A stretch of DNA of 64,000 nt from an uncultured Prevotellaceae bacterium (lineage in GTDB: Bacteria; Bacteroidota; Bacteroidia; Bacteroidales; Bacteroidaceae). Made by a program: the position numbers and the translations under genes. The notes below the pieces were generated by a model. The model ran no database searches. It saw only the letters and a list, made by a program, of their open reading frames with translations, and was not told the origin of the DNA. The first letter of the stretch is position 1. Each line of letters opens with the position of its first letter. Below, in pieces: positions 49,399 to 59,129 of this stretch. The stretch covers positions 62,001 through 126,000 of the forward strand of contig CACZDV010000001.1 of assembly GCA_902780025.1 (NCBI GenBank). The letters run 5' to 3'.

Positions 49399-52029
49399 AT
49401 GAAAACCGAAAGACAATTCGTTCACGGAGCACTTGCAAGGCAAGGCTTCTGGAAACGAGGCCGGCGTTTAGCGCTGGCTGCCGGAGTGCTGTTGATTGGT
49501 TGCGGTTCCTTCTTGTCGTGTTCTGAATACGACCTTGATGAGCGTACCCCAGCAGGTTGGGGAATGAGCATCTACAGTTGGATGGATGGACAGGGGAATT
49601 ACACCAACACGGTGCGCTTGATTAACGATCTTGGCTACCGGGAGGTATTGGACAAGACAGGTTCGAAGACGCTCTTTGTGGCAGATGATGCTGCCTTCGA
49701 GCGGTTCTTCAAGAAGAACGACTGGGGAGTTAGCCGCTATGAGGACCTCTCGCTGGCACAGAAGAAGATGCTGATCTTCGGTGCCATGATTGACAACAGC
49801 TACCAGGTGCAGGCCCTTTCGAGTACGGAAGGTCCCATCGAGGGTAACTGTATGCGTCGTCCGTCGTCGTTGTCCATCTATGACTCGGTGCCCATCCTGA
49901 AGAAGCAGGACGTGCCCGACGCCATTTACTGGCAGATGTATAAGGACCGTGACGACATGGTCATCATGCACGACATGACGACGGTGCCGATGATTCACTT
50001 CATCGAGCGCTTCATGGCCAACAAGCAGATTACCAACAGCGACTACGACTTCCTGTATAACAACACGACGAAGCGTCAGAGTGGCGATGCCTCGGTGAAC
50101 GGCTCGCAGATTGCTGAGCAGAACATCAAGTGCATGAACGGTTTTGTGCATCGCATGAACGAAGTGGTGACCCCGCTTCCCAATATGGCCGACATTATTG
50201 GCTCGAAGCCCAATGTGAGCATCTTCAACCACCTGCTGCAGCGTTATAGTGTGCCTGATTATTGTGGCGACGAGGTGACCCGCAACTACAATGTTAACCG
50301 TGGTACGGATGTGGACTCGGTGTTCCAGCGTCGTTTCTTTGCCAAACGCTCCATTGACGGAAGAAACTTTACCACAACCCATAACCAGAAGAGCCAGGCC
50401 AACGGTGAGTTGAAGTATGATCCGGGATGGAACGGTTATTTCATCCTCTCCAACGAGAGCAATGAGACAGCCCTCCAGCAGGATATGGCCGTGATGCTGG
50501 TGCCGTCTGACGAGGCATTGTCCGACTATTGGGAGAACGGTGCCGGTAAGGTGCTCAAGGAAAACTACGGTTCGTGGGACAATGTGCCGTACAGCACCCT
50601 GACGGAGTTCATGAACGCTAACATGCTGGAGTCTTTTGTCAGCAGCGTACCGAGCAAGTTCCCTAACATCCTCAACGATGCTGCCGACCCGCTGGGCATT
50701 ACTACCAATGATGTCGACTCAGTTTGGCTCGCCTGCAACGGTGCCGTCTATCTGACCAACCGCGTGTTCACGCCGACCTCATTCGTCAGCGTTATGTATC
50801 CTACGGTGGTCGACCCGAACATGAGCATCATCCTCTGGGCTATCAAGCAGTTGAACTATGAGGCTTACCTGAACTCATTGAACTCACGTTACAGCTTCTT
50901 CCTGCCGTCGAACGATGCCCTGCAGAACTATATCGACCCCGTCTCCTACGGTCGTCCGCAAAAGCAGGTGCTGCGTTTCCACTACGATCCCAGCAAGACG
51001 GATCAGAACCGCGTCTATGCCAGTGTTCACCCCTATAACCCTGAAACGGGCGAGGTGGGCGACTCGGTCGGTGTGCTGACCTACCAAAATGGCATGGAAC
51101 TGGAGAAAAATCCCATTTTGAACCGTCTGTACAACATTCTGGATGACCATGTGGTGATTGGCGATGTGGAAGACGGTCATGAGTTCTATCGTACCAAGGG
51201 TGGTTCGGAAATCCGTGTCCGTAATACTGCCATGGGTGCCAATGGCATGACGGTCGAGGGAACCTATCATGTGAATCAGTCGGAACCGCTGGCCGTCAGT
51301 TTTGTCTACGACCAGACCAATGGTGGTAACGGTAAAACCTATATCTTGGACAAGGAGCCCGTGATGGGAACGAGCAAGAGTGTGTTCAATATCTTAGGCG
51401 AGCATCCGGAGTTCAGCCGTTTCCGTGAGTTGTTGGAGGGCAGTAACTTGATGGAGCCTACGGTGCATGACGGACGTTATGCTACCAGCGATACCTGTCT
51501 GAGCGTGTTCAACAGCTACCATTATACGGTTTATGTCCCCACGAATGAGAGTATCGATGCATTGATCAAGGCTGGTAAGCTCCACACCTGGGACGAGGTG
51601 GCCGATTTGGACACCATGGATGCCAACCAGAACAAGCTCTACCATGAGATTTCGCAGAATATTGAAACCTTCCTGCGCTATCATATCCAAGATAACGCCA
51701 TCTTTATCAACGCCGACAACAGTACGGGTGTTGAGACCATTAATGAGGACGGTTCTTTTGACAATTCCTATGAGACAGCCTATATTGACACCAAGAAAGG
51801 TACGTTTAACAAGTTGACGGTGAAAACCGACAAGAACGGCAGTTTTATCAAGGTGTATGACCAGGCCGGCAACGAGCGTACGGTACAGTCCACTCGTCCC
51901 GGACTTTACAATCTGATGGCGCGTGAGTACACGTACAATAATGCAAACCGTACGAATGCCAATGCCGTACATAATTCGTCGTCGGCAGTGATACATCTCA
52001 TTGACGGACCACTTATGATTGAAAATTGA
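49399..52029 (+). CDS. Fasciclin (FAS1) repeat protein, lipoprotein-like
   Basis: An 876-residue protein with a basic N-terminus, hydrophobic segment and lipobox-like FLSC (cysteine near residue 41, later than usual). Several FAS1-like units can be seen: TNTVRLINDLGYREVLDKTGSKTLFVADDAAFERFF; then ILWAIKQLNYEAYLNSL with YSFFLPSNDALQNYI; then EFSRFRELLEGSNLM with YTVYVPTNESIDALI. FAS1 domains are adhesion modules. It is the first gene of the operon and lies 19 bp before a SusC gene, a place where PULs often put a surface glycan-binding protein. Its ligand is unknown. The TGA stop is inside a heptamer array. Confidence 0.8.
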   Translation: MKTERQFVHGALARQGFWKRGRRLALAAGVLLIGCGSFLSCSEYDLDERTPAGWGMSIYSWMDGQGNYTNTVRLINDLGYREVLDKTGSKTLFVADDAAFERFFKKNDWGVSRYEDLSLAQKKMLIFGAMIDNSYQVQALSSTEGPIEGNCMRRPSSLSIYDSVPILKKQDVPDAIYWQMYKDRDDMVIMHDMTTVPMIHFIERFMANKQITNSDYDFLYNNTTKRQSGDASVNGSQIAEQNIKCMNGFVHRMNEVVTPLPNMADIIGSKPNVSIFNHLLQRYSVPDYCGDEVTRNYNVNRGTDVDSVFQRRFFAKRSIDGRNFTTTHNQKSQANGELKYDPGWNGYFILSNESNETALQQDMAVMLVPSDEALSDYWENGAGKVLKENYGSWDNVPYSTLTEFMNANMLESFVSSVPSKFPNILNDAADPLGITTNDVDSVWLACNGAVYLTNRVFTPTSFVSVMYPTVVDPNMSIILWAIKQLNYEAYLNSLNSRYSFFLPSNDALQNYIDPVSYGRPQKQVLRFHYDPSKTDQNRVYASVHPYNPETGEVGDSVGVLTYQNGMELEKNPILNRLYNILDDHVVIGDVEDGHEFYRTKGGSEIRVRNTAMGANGMTVEGTYHVNQSEPLAVSFVYDQTNGGNGKTYILDKEPVMGTSKSVFNILGEHPEFSRFRELLEGSNLMEPTVHDGRYATSDTCLSVFNSYHYTVYVPTNESIDALIKAGKLHTWDEVADLDTMDANQNKLYHEISQNIETFLRYHIQDNAIFINADNSTGVETINEDGSFDNSYETAYIDTKKGTFNKLTVKTDKNGSFIKVYDQAGNERTVQSTRPGLYNLMAREYTYNNANRTNANAVHNSSSAVIHLIDGPLMIEN

Positions 52030-52045
52030 AGATTGAAAATTGAAA
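52018..52045 (+). repeat. Four-copy heptamer array (attgaaa) before susC
   Basis: attgaaa, attgaag, attgaaa, attgaaa in exact register. It supplies the stop codon of the fasciclin gene and ends 3 bp before the susC ATG. The inverted partner lies at 52092. Confidence 0.8.
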
Positions 52046-52048
52046 GTT

Positions 52049-55000
52049 ATGATGAACAAGAGACTATTAAAAACATTGGGACTGATAATGATCAATTGTC
52101 AATTGTCAATTGTCAATTCCTTTGCCCAGAATGCCGGTGACATTATCAGCGGTACGGTGACCGATGCTTTCGGCCCCGTGATGATGGCCAATGTCATTGA
52201 GATTGACGCGGCCAACCGTATCGTTGCCGCTGCTACTACTGATATGAATGGTAACTTCTCCTTCAAACTGAAGAACCCCAAGGATAAGCTGAAGATTTCG
52301 TATGTGGGTTATAAAACGGTTATCCTGCCTTTCAACAAGACTCACTTCGCTATCCGTATGGAAGACCAGACCACGCTGAAGCCCGTTGAGGTGGTAGCTA
52401 AGCGCAAGGCCCAGGGCTCAGGTCTGCAGGTGCCGGTGAAGGAAATCTCTACTGCTCGACAGAGTATTGACATGAAAGAGTTCGACGGTCTGGCCATCAC
52501 CACCGTCGACGAAGCCCTGCAGGGTCGTATCGCCGGTCTTGACATTGTGGCCAATTCCGGTAACCTGGGTAGTGGCTCGTCCATGCGTCTTCGTGGTGTG
52601 AGCAGTATCAACGGCTCCAGCGAACCACTGATTGTTGTCGATGGTAATGTCTGGGAGACGGGTAGTGCCACGAAGGATTTCGACTTCCAGTCAGCTAATG
52701 ACGAAAAGTTTGCCGAGCTGCTGAATGTGAACCCTGAGGATATCGAGAGCATATCGGTGTTGAAGGATGCTGCCGCAACGGCTATCTGGGGTTCCCAGGG
52801 TGCTAACGGTGTTATTGAAATTAAGACCAAGCGTGGTGCCCGTGGTAAGACAAAGGTGACTTATAGCCTTCGTCTGACGGCCACCCACCAGCCTGAGGGT
52901 ATGAAATTGCTGAATGGTGACGAGTACACCATGATGTTGAAGGAAGAGTATTTCAACCCCCATCTGAGGGCTGGTGCCAGTGATAACATCAACGAGATCA
53001 ACTACAAATCCGGTGGTGATTTCTCGGAATACCAGATGTATAACGACAATACCGACTGGGTGGATGCCGTGAAGAAGACGGGTTGGCGTCAGAACCACTA
53101 CGTTGCCTTGAGCGGTGGTGGTGAGAAGGCTAACTTCCGTATTGCTGCCGGTTATGACCATGAGACGGGTTCTATCATCGAACAGAAGTTGGACCGTTTC
53201 ACCACCCGTGTGGCCCTCGACTACTTTGTCAGTGACCGTATCAAGATTGCCACCAATGTGGCTCTGACCTATACGGACAACAAGAAGAACTATTCCGATC
53301 TGCTTTCCGTGGCTTACCGTCGCATGCCGAACCTGGCCATCTACGAGCAGGACTGGGAAGGCAATAGTCTGGGTACCTATTATAATATGTTGCCTACGGT
53401 GAATGAGGTGTTCCGCAACAACCAGCAGAACGACTACAACCCCGTCGCCTTGGCTCATCTGGCCAAGAATGAGGAGACGAGCTATAACATCGAGCCAGAG
53501 TTCAAGCTGAACTATGAGTTGCTGGGTATCGAGGAAGCCAAGCATCGTCTGACCTACGAGGGTAAGATCGTGTTCAACATCTTCAACCGCTATAATGATA
53601 TGTTCCTGCCGCTCTCCCTGAATACCAAGGGCTGGAACGACACGAGCGCCAACAAGGCTACCAATAATGCCTATAAGAGCTTAGGTGTGACCACGACTCA
53701 TACCATGACCTTTGTCCCGCATTTCAACAATGAGGACCATTCGCTGATGATGATGGTGCGCGGCCAGCTGACCAGTGGTACCAATACCACCCAGAACACC
53801 AGTGAGTATGGTCTGCCTTCCGGTAGCATTATTTCTGCCAGTGCTCCTGGTATCATTTCGGACTTCGGTTCCTTCCCGGGACGTTGGCGCAGCATCTACT
53901 TGACTTATTCTGCCCACTATGCCTATAAAGGCCGTTATGTGGTTGACTTCTCCGTCCGTCGTGACGGTACGACCAAGTTCGGTCCTGATGAGCGCTGGGG
54001 TAACTTCCCCGCCTTGTCTGGTAAGTGGATTATCAGTGACGAGCCCTGGTTCAAGAAGGCACTGCCCTGGTTCAGCATGCTGGCTGTCCGTCCCGGTTGG
54101 GGTATCGTCGGTCAGCAGCCTGGTGCCGAGGCCTTGTTCTACAGTAAGTATGGCCCGGGTAAGGGTTATATGGACTATAGCTCTGCCTATCAGCAGAATA
54201 TTCAGCTGAAAAACCTGAAGTGGGAGGAGAAGCAGACCTTCAACCTCGGTTTCGACTTCGGTTTCTGGGATGACCGCATCAACGGTAATGTGGAAGTCTA
54301 TAAGCAGAAGACCACCGACCTGCTGATGGGTAACCGCGCCCTGCCTTCGTCTTCCGGTTTTGCCTCACTCGACTATCAGAATGTGGGCGCTATGGAGAAC
54401 GTAGGTTGGGAGTTCAACCTGAATGGTAACCGCCTGATTAGGATTGGCAAGTTCTCGTTCGACTTCAATGTCACCTTTGCTAACAACCGCAACAAGCTGA
54501 CCGAGATGGACGAGACGGTGCTGGCATCCCTCAACAGCGACTTCGACCGTGACCCGTCGAAGGGTAGTTATCTAAGCCGTGTAGAACTCAATCGTCCATT
54601 GGGAGGTATCTACGGATTTCGTTACAAGGGTGTTTACCAGTATAGTAAATACTCCGAGGTGGAAGTTCCTGGAGTAAGCGGACCGAATGCTCCGGTGGCG
54701 CGTGATGCAGAAGGGAAGGTTATCCTTGACAACTACGGTCGTACCAAACCTATGATGTTCTGCTATGATGGAGTCGAGGATGAAGATAAGGAGTTCAAGG
54801 GTGGTGATGCCATCTATGAGGATGTCAACTACGATGGTCAGATCAACGAGCTCGACATCGTCTACTTAGGTTCTTCACTTCCGAAGTTCACTGGCGGTTT
54901 CGGCTTTAAGCTGCATTTCGGCCGTCTGACATGGAACAACCAGTTCAACTTCCGCTACGGTAATAAGATTATCAATCGGGCGCGTATGTTGGCTGAGAAT

Positions 55001-55369
55001 ATGTATTCTAACAACAACCAGAGTCGTGCCGTGTTGTGGCGCTGGCGTGTGGAGGGCGACGATATGCCCATTCCCCGTGCTCTTTACGATTATGGCTATA
55101 ACTGGTTGGGAAGTGACCGCTTTGTCGAAGACGGTTCTTACATCCGTCTGAACTATACGCAGTTGAGCTATGCACTGTCTCAGAAGACTCTGAAGTCCTT
55201 AGGTCTGAGCCAGTTGAGCCTCTATGTGTCAGCCAACAACCTGTTTGTGCTGACCAAGTACTCTGGTGCTGACCCTGAGGTGAGCTATGGTGGTTACGGT
55301 GTGGTGACTGATAATGCACAGACACCGCGTGCCAAGTCGTTCACTGCCGGTATTACCGTGTCCTTTTAA
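52049..55369 (+). CDS. SusC/RagA-family TonB-linked outer-membrane transporter
   Basis: About 1106 residues (ATG 52049 or 52052; a TTG at 52040 lies in the repeat). Order: signal peptide whose core INCQLSIVNSFAQ is encoded by heptamers; carboxypeptidase-like domain (ISGTVTDAFGPVMMANVIEI, about 30-105); plug (VDEALQGRIAGLDIVANSG, MRLRGVSSINGSSEPLIVVDG, SISVLKDAAATAIWGSQGANG); long barrel ending in GITVSF. With the SusD-like protein 30 bp downstream it should import oligomers through the outer membrane. The operon encodes no visible glycosidase, so the substrate cannot be guessed from enzymes. Confidence 0.93.
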   Translation: MMNKRLLKTLGLIMINCQLSIVNSFAQNAGDIISGTVTDAFGPVMMANVIEIDAANRIVAAATTDMNGNFSFKLKNPKDKLKISYVGYKTVILPFNKTHFAIRMEDQTTLKPVEVVAKRKAQGSGLQVPVKEISTARQSIDMKEFDGLAITTVDEALQGRIAGLDIVANSGNLGSGSSMRLRGVSSINGSSEPLIVVDGNVWETGSATKDFDFQSANDEKFAELLNVNPEDIESISVLKDAAATAIWGSQGANGVIEIKTKRGARGKTKVTYSLRLTATHQPEGMKLLNGDEYTMMLKEEYFNPHLRAGASDNINEINYKSGGDFSEYQMYNDNTDWVDAVKKTGWRQNHYVALSGGGEKANFRIAAGYDHETGSIIEQKLDRFTTRVALDYFVSDRIKIATNVALTYTDNKKNYSDLLSVAYRRMPNLAIYEQDWEGNSLGTYYNMLPTVNEVFRNNQQNDYNPVALAHLAKNEETSYNIEPEFKLNYELLGIEEAKHRLTYEGKIVFNIFNRYNDMFLPLSLNTKGWNDTSANKATNNAYKSLGVTTTHTMTFVPHFNNEDHSLMMMVRGQLTSGTNTTQNTSEYGLPSGSIISASAPGIISDFGSFPGRWRSIYLTYSAHYAYKGRYVVDFSVRRDGTTKFGPDERWGNFPALSGKWIISDEPWFKKALPWFSMLAVRPGWGIVGQQPGAEALFYSKYGPGKGYMDYSSAYQQNIQLKNLKWEEKQTFNLGFDFGFWDDRINGNVEVYKQKTTDLLMGNRALPSSSGFASLDYQNVGAMENVGWEFNLNGNRLIRIGKFSFDFNVTFANNRNKLTEMDETVLASLNSDFDRDPSKGSYLSRVELNRPLGGIYGFRYKGVYQYSKYSEVEVPGVSGPNAPVARDAEGKVILDNYGRTKPMMFCYDGVEDEDKEFKGGDAIYEDVNYDGQINELDIVYLGSSLPKFTGGFGFKLHFGRLTWNNQFNFRYGNKIINRARMLAENMYSNNNQSRAVLWRWRVEGDDMPIPRALYDYGYNWLGSDRFVEDGSYIRLNYTQLSYALSQKTLKSLGLSQLSLYVSANNLFVLTKYSGADPEVSYGGYGVVTDNAQTPRAKSFTAGITVSF
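52092..52119 (+). repeat. Four-copy heptamer array inside the susC signal peptide
   Basis: tcaattg, tcaattg, tcaattg, tcaattc in exact register, encoding NCQLSIVNS. It is the reverse complement, with one base difference per unit, of the array at 52018. Confidence 0.85.
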
Positions 55370-55372
55370 TTG

Positions 55373-55393
55373 AGTAACAAGTAATTAGTAATT
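55373..55393 (+). repeat. Three-copy heptamer array between susC and susD
   Basis: agtaaca, agtaatt, agtaatt in register, ending 6 bp before the susD ATG. No inverted partner was found nearby. Confidence 0.5.
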
Positions 55394-55399
55394 GGAATT

Positions 55400-57109
55400 A
55401 TGATTACCAAAAGCATCAAAAAATATATCATGGCTGGTTTCCTGGGCTGTGGCATCATGGCTACGACAACCAGCTGCAATGACTTCCTCGACCTCCTGCC
55501 TCAGAACCAGGTGGTGCTCGAGAACTACTGGACTCAGAAGAACGACGTAACCAGTGTGCTGATGAGCTGCTACGAGAGCCTGCAGTCAGAAGACTGCGTT
55601 ACCCGCATGGGACTCTGGGGTGAAGCACGTTCCGATAATATGAAGTTAGGCGTGTCACCTTCACAGGATTTACAGCAGATCGTCAAAGAAAACATTCTGC
55701 CTTCGAATACTTTCTGTGACTGGAAAGTCTTCTATCAGGCTATCAACCGCTGTAATATCGTATGTTACTATGCTCCCAAGGTGCAGGAGATAGACCCGAA
55801 TTACAGCTACAGCGAGATGCAGGCCAACGTGGCTGAGGCAGTCTATATCCGCTCGCTCTGCTATTTCCATCTGATCCGTACCTTCCGTGATGTGCCGTTC
55901 TCGCGTGAACCCAGTATCGACGATACACAGAACTACCGTGTTCCAGCTGACTCTTTCAATGTGGTGCTCAACAACATCATTACTGATCTGGAGGCTGTCA
56001 AGGATCAGGCACAGCTCTATTTCCTCAAGCCCAATCCCGACAAGGTGCAGGAACTTGAGCGTAACAATACGGCTCGTGTCACCCGTGCTGCCGTTTATGC
56101 CCTATTGGCCGACCTCTATCTGTGGCAGGGCAACTGGCAGCGTTGTATAGACTGCTGTGATTATGTCATTAACTTCAAGCAGACGGAGTTTGAGAATCTG
56201 AGACGCAGGTTGAAGGATGAGGTTAATCTCTTCAATGACATTCCTCTGATTGTTGAGAAACAGCAGACCATTTCGGGACATGCCTATGAAGAGATCTTCG
56301 GCAAGGGAAACTCCTTCGAGAGCCTCTTTGAGTTGAACTATGACCAGACGCTGAAGAAGGACAACAAGAATACCTACATCAGCCGTTATTATATCAACTC
56401 CTCGAATAATCTGACTGCCGGTATGCTGGCTGCCGTTGAGGAGTTCTACGAGGGACTGCCCACCAAGAGCACCGAACTTTTCATGAATAGCGACTGTCGT
56501 GCCTATGAGTCGATCTATCAGGCCAGTACCACGCAGTACTATATAGGCAAATATGCAGCTTCGAGGGTCTCTATCGACAATTCAAGAAGCAACTGGCAGC
56601 CTGCCTACACATGGCGCAGCGGTGAATCCGACTATTCCAACTGGATTGTTTACCGTCTTTCCGACGTGGTACTGATGAAGGCTGAGGCGCTCATTCAGAT
56701 GGGTAATGACCGTTTTGAGGAAGCCTTTGACTTGATTAATGCTGTCAACCGTCGAGCCAATAATGTGCTGACCTCTGGCACCGGCGAGACCCTCAAGATA
56801 GCTGACTATAAGGACTCCAAGGAGAATATGGAACAGCTGGTGATGGATGAGCGTCACCGCGAACTGATGTTCGAGGGTAAGCGCTGGTATGACTTGGTAC
56901 GTGTGGCCCGCCGACAGGGCAGCACCCGCGACCTGGCCAAGACCGTTGTCAAGAAGCAGCTGACGAACACATCGGGTATCCAGATTCGTCTGGCTGACCC
57001 CAATGCCCTCTACCTGCCTTACTATCGTAATGAACTGAAGGTCAATCCTTACCTGAAGCAGAATCCGGCCTATAACACCGGCACCGATGCTGACCTTTCG
57101 AAGAATTAA
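55400..57109 (+). CDS. SusD/RagB-family surface lipoprotein
   Basis: A 569-residue protein with lipobox TTSC (residues 24-27) followed by NDFLDLLPQNQVV, the normal SusD start. The helical TPR-like core has NVAEAVYIRSLCYFHLIRTF and ARVTRAAVYALLADLYLWQG, and the C-terminal part has DERHRELMFEGKRWYDLVRVA, all typical. SusD forms the lid of the SusC channel and binds the substrate. It lacks the acidic patch right after the cysteine but has D at +2/+5. Confidence 0.93.
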   Translation: MITKSIKKYIMAGFLGCGIMATTTSCNDFLDLLPQNQVVLENYWTQKNDVTSVLMSCYESLQSEDCVTRMGLWGEARSDNMKLGVSPSQDLQQIVKENILPSNTFCDWKVFYQAINRCNIVCYYAPKVQEIDPNYSYSEMQANVAEAVYIRSLCYFHLIRTFRDVPFSREPSIDDTQNYRVPADSFNVVLNNIITDLEAVKDQAQLYFLKPNPDKVQELERNNTARVTRAAVYALLADLYLWQGNWQRCIDCCDYVINFKQTEFENLRRRLKDEVNLFNDIPLIVEKQQTISGHAYEEIFGKGNSFESLFELNYDQTLKKDNKNTYISRYYINSSNNLTAGMLAAVEEFYEGLPTKSTELFMNSDCRAYESIYQASTTQYYIGKYAASRVSIDNSRSNWQPAYTWRSGESDYSNWIVYRLSDVVLMKAEALIQMGNDRFEEAFDLINAVNRRANNVLTSGTGETLKIADYKDSKENMEQLVMDERHRELMFEGKRWYDLVRVARRQGSTRDLAKTVVKKQLTNTSGIQIRLADPNALYLPYYRNELKVNPYLKQNPAYNTGTDADLSKN

Positions 57110-57136
57110 CAATCCATCATAAAGAACAAAAGCAAT

Positions 57137-59101
57137 ATGAGTAACAATAATATCAAACATTTTCTGATAGGACTCTGCACCTGTTTAGGTCTCGTCACCG
57201 GTTTTGTAGCCTGTACCGACGATGAGTCTGATCAGCCGCTGAACTTCTATTCTTCGGTTCGGCTTACGGCTGCTGGCTTCATCGAGGCCGATAATGACAG
57301 ATTCAGCGAGTTTATTGCCGTACTGGAGCGCTCCAACTATCTGTCGATGTTGAAGACCTACGGTCATTATACGGTCTTTGCTCCCACCAACGAAGCCATG
57401 AAGGATTATCTGAAAGAGAATGGCTATGGATCGGTGGCCGATATACCCCAGGAGCAGTGCGACACCCTTTCGCGTGCTCATATCGTTCAGGACAAGGCTT
57501 ACTTCACTACCGACATGGGCGGTGATGTGGCTCCTGTCAATATGAACGACGACTTCATTGAGATGACTTCCGACTCCGACGTCACGAATAATAACGCCTT
57601 GCTGGTCTATGTGAACAAGAATTCGCGCCTGATCCAGAAAGACGACTCGGTGACCAACGGTGTGGTCCACGTCATCGACCATGTGATTAAAGCCAGCAGT
57701 CAGTTTCTTCCATCGCTCATGGAGGACAACCCCAACCTGACAATCTTCTGTCAGGCACTCCGTCTGACAGGTATGGCCGACTCGCTGACCAAGTACATTG
57801 ACGAGACTTATACCGTCGATCCCGACTCTGCCGTAGGCGGAAAGGGCTTTGGTGTGGTCAATTCTACTGCTGGAGACGGCTCTGGACAGAAAACAACTAC
57901 CTATTACCCTGACCACCGCTATTTCAAGTTTACGGCTTTCGTTGAGCCCGACTCCGTCTATCATACTCATGGCATTCATAACATCGATGACCTCAAAGCT
58001 TATGCCAAACAGGTTTACGATGAGTCTTATCCTGAAGATGCCGGCAAGTACGATGAGGACTTCAAGGACCGTCGTAACCCCTTGAACCGTTTCGTCAGTT
58101 ATCATCTGATTAACCGTATTGGTCCGCGTGATTACTGGGTACATTGTAAAGGTCCTATCTACGAGCAGAAGTTTCTGACCAATGTGGCTGATCCCGAGGA
58201 ATACTTCGAGACCATGGCTCCTCATACCATTATGCGCTTCTGCAGCAATCCCGGTGAGGAGATTTATATCAACCGCAAGGGCTTTCGTACCAATTATACA
58301 GTTCGTGGCATCCGTGTGTTGAAGACTGAGGAGAGCGGCGGCTATCAGCAGTCGTGCAGCAATGGTATGTACCACTATATTGACGATATCCTTGTTTACT
58401 CTTACGATGTCCGCTGGAATGTGCTGAACCGCCGTCTGCGTTTCGACGGTAGCACTCTGAGTCCCGACTTTATGAATGCCCGTGCTCGTATGTATTATAT
58501 GAATAAGGATAGGATGATGATAGGTTTTAAGCATGGTTACCTGACCGACTTCAAGATGAACAACTCCAATACCTTTATTGGTTGTGGTAACGAGCAAACT
58601 GGATGGGTTCATTATCAAGGCAGTGGCGTATGTATCACAGGTGAAAAGTACGATGCTTCTGTGAAATTACCCCCTGTACCCCACGACGGTACTTACGAGG
58701 TGCGTATGGGCTATTCTCAAGGAAATGATCGTGGTATTGCCCAGGTTTACCTGAACAACGAGCCTTGCGGCATTCCCGTCAGCTTCCGTATTTTTGACAG
58801 TAACACGGGTTGGGAACCCGATACTAATGACGAAGAAGAGAACAAGGCCATGGACAAGGCACTGCGTAACCGTGGTTTTATGAAAGCCATGGACAGTTAT
58901 GGTAGCACAGATACTCCCTTGCGTAACCAGTCCAATTGCATACGCCGCATCTTGGTACGCAAGTTCCTTTCTGCTAATCAAGAGAATTGGCTGCGCTTCC
59001 GTCAGATTTTGTCGGGAAGCTCTCTCTATATGTCTTTAGATTACATTGAGCTTTGTCCGAAGGACGTCTACGACAGTCCGCAGGGAGAAGATCGTCACTA
59101 A
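57137..59101 (+). CDS. Fasciclin (FAS1) domain protein, lipoprotein-like
   Basis: A 654-residue protein with hydrophobic segment and lipobox FVACTDDES, with an acidic patch after the cysteine, so probably on the surface. FAS1 domain at about residues 50-190 (RFSEFIAVLERSNYLSMLKTYGHYTVFAPTNEAMKDYL, closing with NGVVHVIDHVI). A second FAS1-like part follows (about 195-430, HTIMRFCSNPGEEIYINRKG). The C-terminal 200 residues look like a beta-sandwich (YEVRMGYSQGNDRGIAQVYLNN), possibly carbohydrate binding. It follows susD by 27 bp. Confidence 0.8.
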   Translation: MSNNNIKHFLIGLCTCLGLVTGFVACTDDESDQPLNFYSSVRLTAAGFIEADNDRFSEFIAVLERSNYLSMLKTYGHYTVFAPTNEAMKDYLKENGYGSVADIPQEQCDTLSRAHIVQDKAYFTTDMGGDVAPVNMNDDFIEMTSDSDVTNNNALLVYVNKNSRLIQKDDSVTNGVVHVIDHVIKASSQFLPSLMEDNPNLTIFCQALRLTGMADSLTKYIDETYTVDPDSAVGGKGFGVVNSTAGDGSGQKTTTYYPDHRYFKFTAFVEPDSVYHTHGIHNIDDLKAYAKQVYDESYPEDAGKYDEDFKDRRNPLNRFVSYHLINRIGPRDYWVHCKGPIYEQKFLTNVADPEEYFETMAPHTIMRFCSNPGEEIYINRKGFRTNYTVRGIRVLKTEESGGYQQSCSNGMYHYIDDILVYSYDVRWNVLNRRLRFDGSTLSPDFMNARARMYYMNKDRMMIGFKHGYLTDFKMNNSNTFIGCGNEQTGWVHYQGSGVCITGEKYDASVKLPPVPHDGTYEVRMGYSQGNDRGIAQVYLNNEPCGIPVSFRIFDSNTGWEPDTNDEEENKAMDKALRNRGFMKAMDSYGSTDTPLRNQSNCIRRILVRKFLSANQENWLRFRQILSGSSLYMSLDYIELCPKDVYDSPQGEDRH

Positions 59102-59129
59102 TGAAAAACGAATCAGTAATTACGAACGA

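Noticed and set aside
57185-58618. 477-codon minus-strand ORF
   Set aside because: Antisense to the fasciclin gene, with typical reverse-frame isoleucine/valine/histidine composition.
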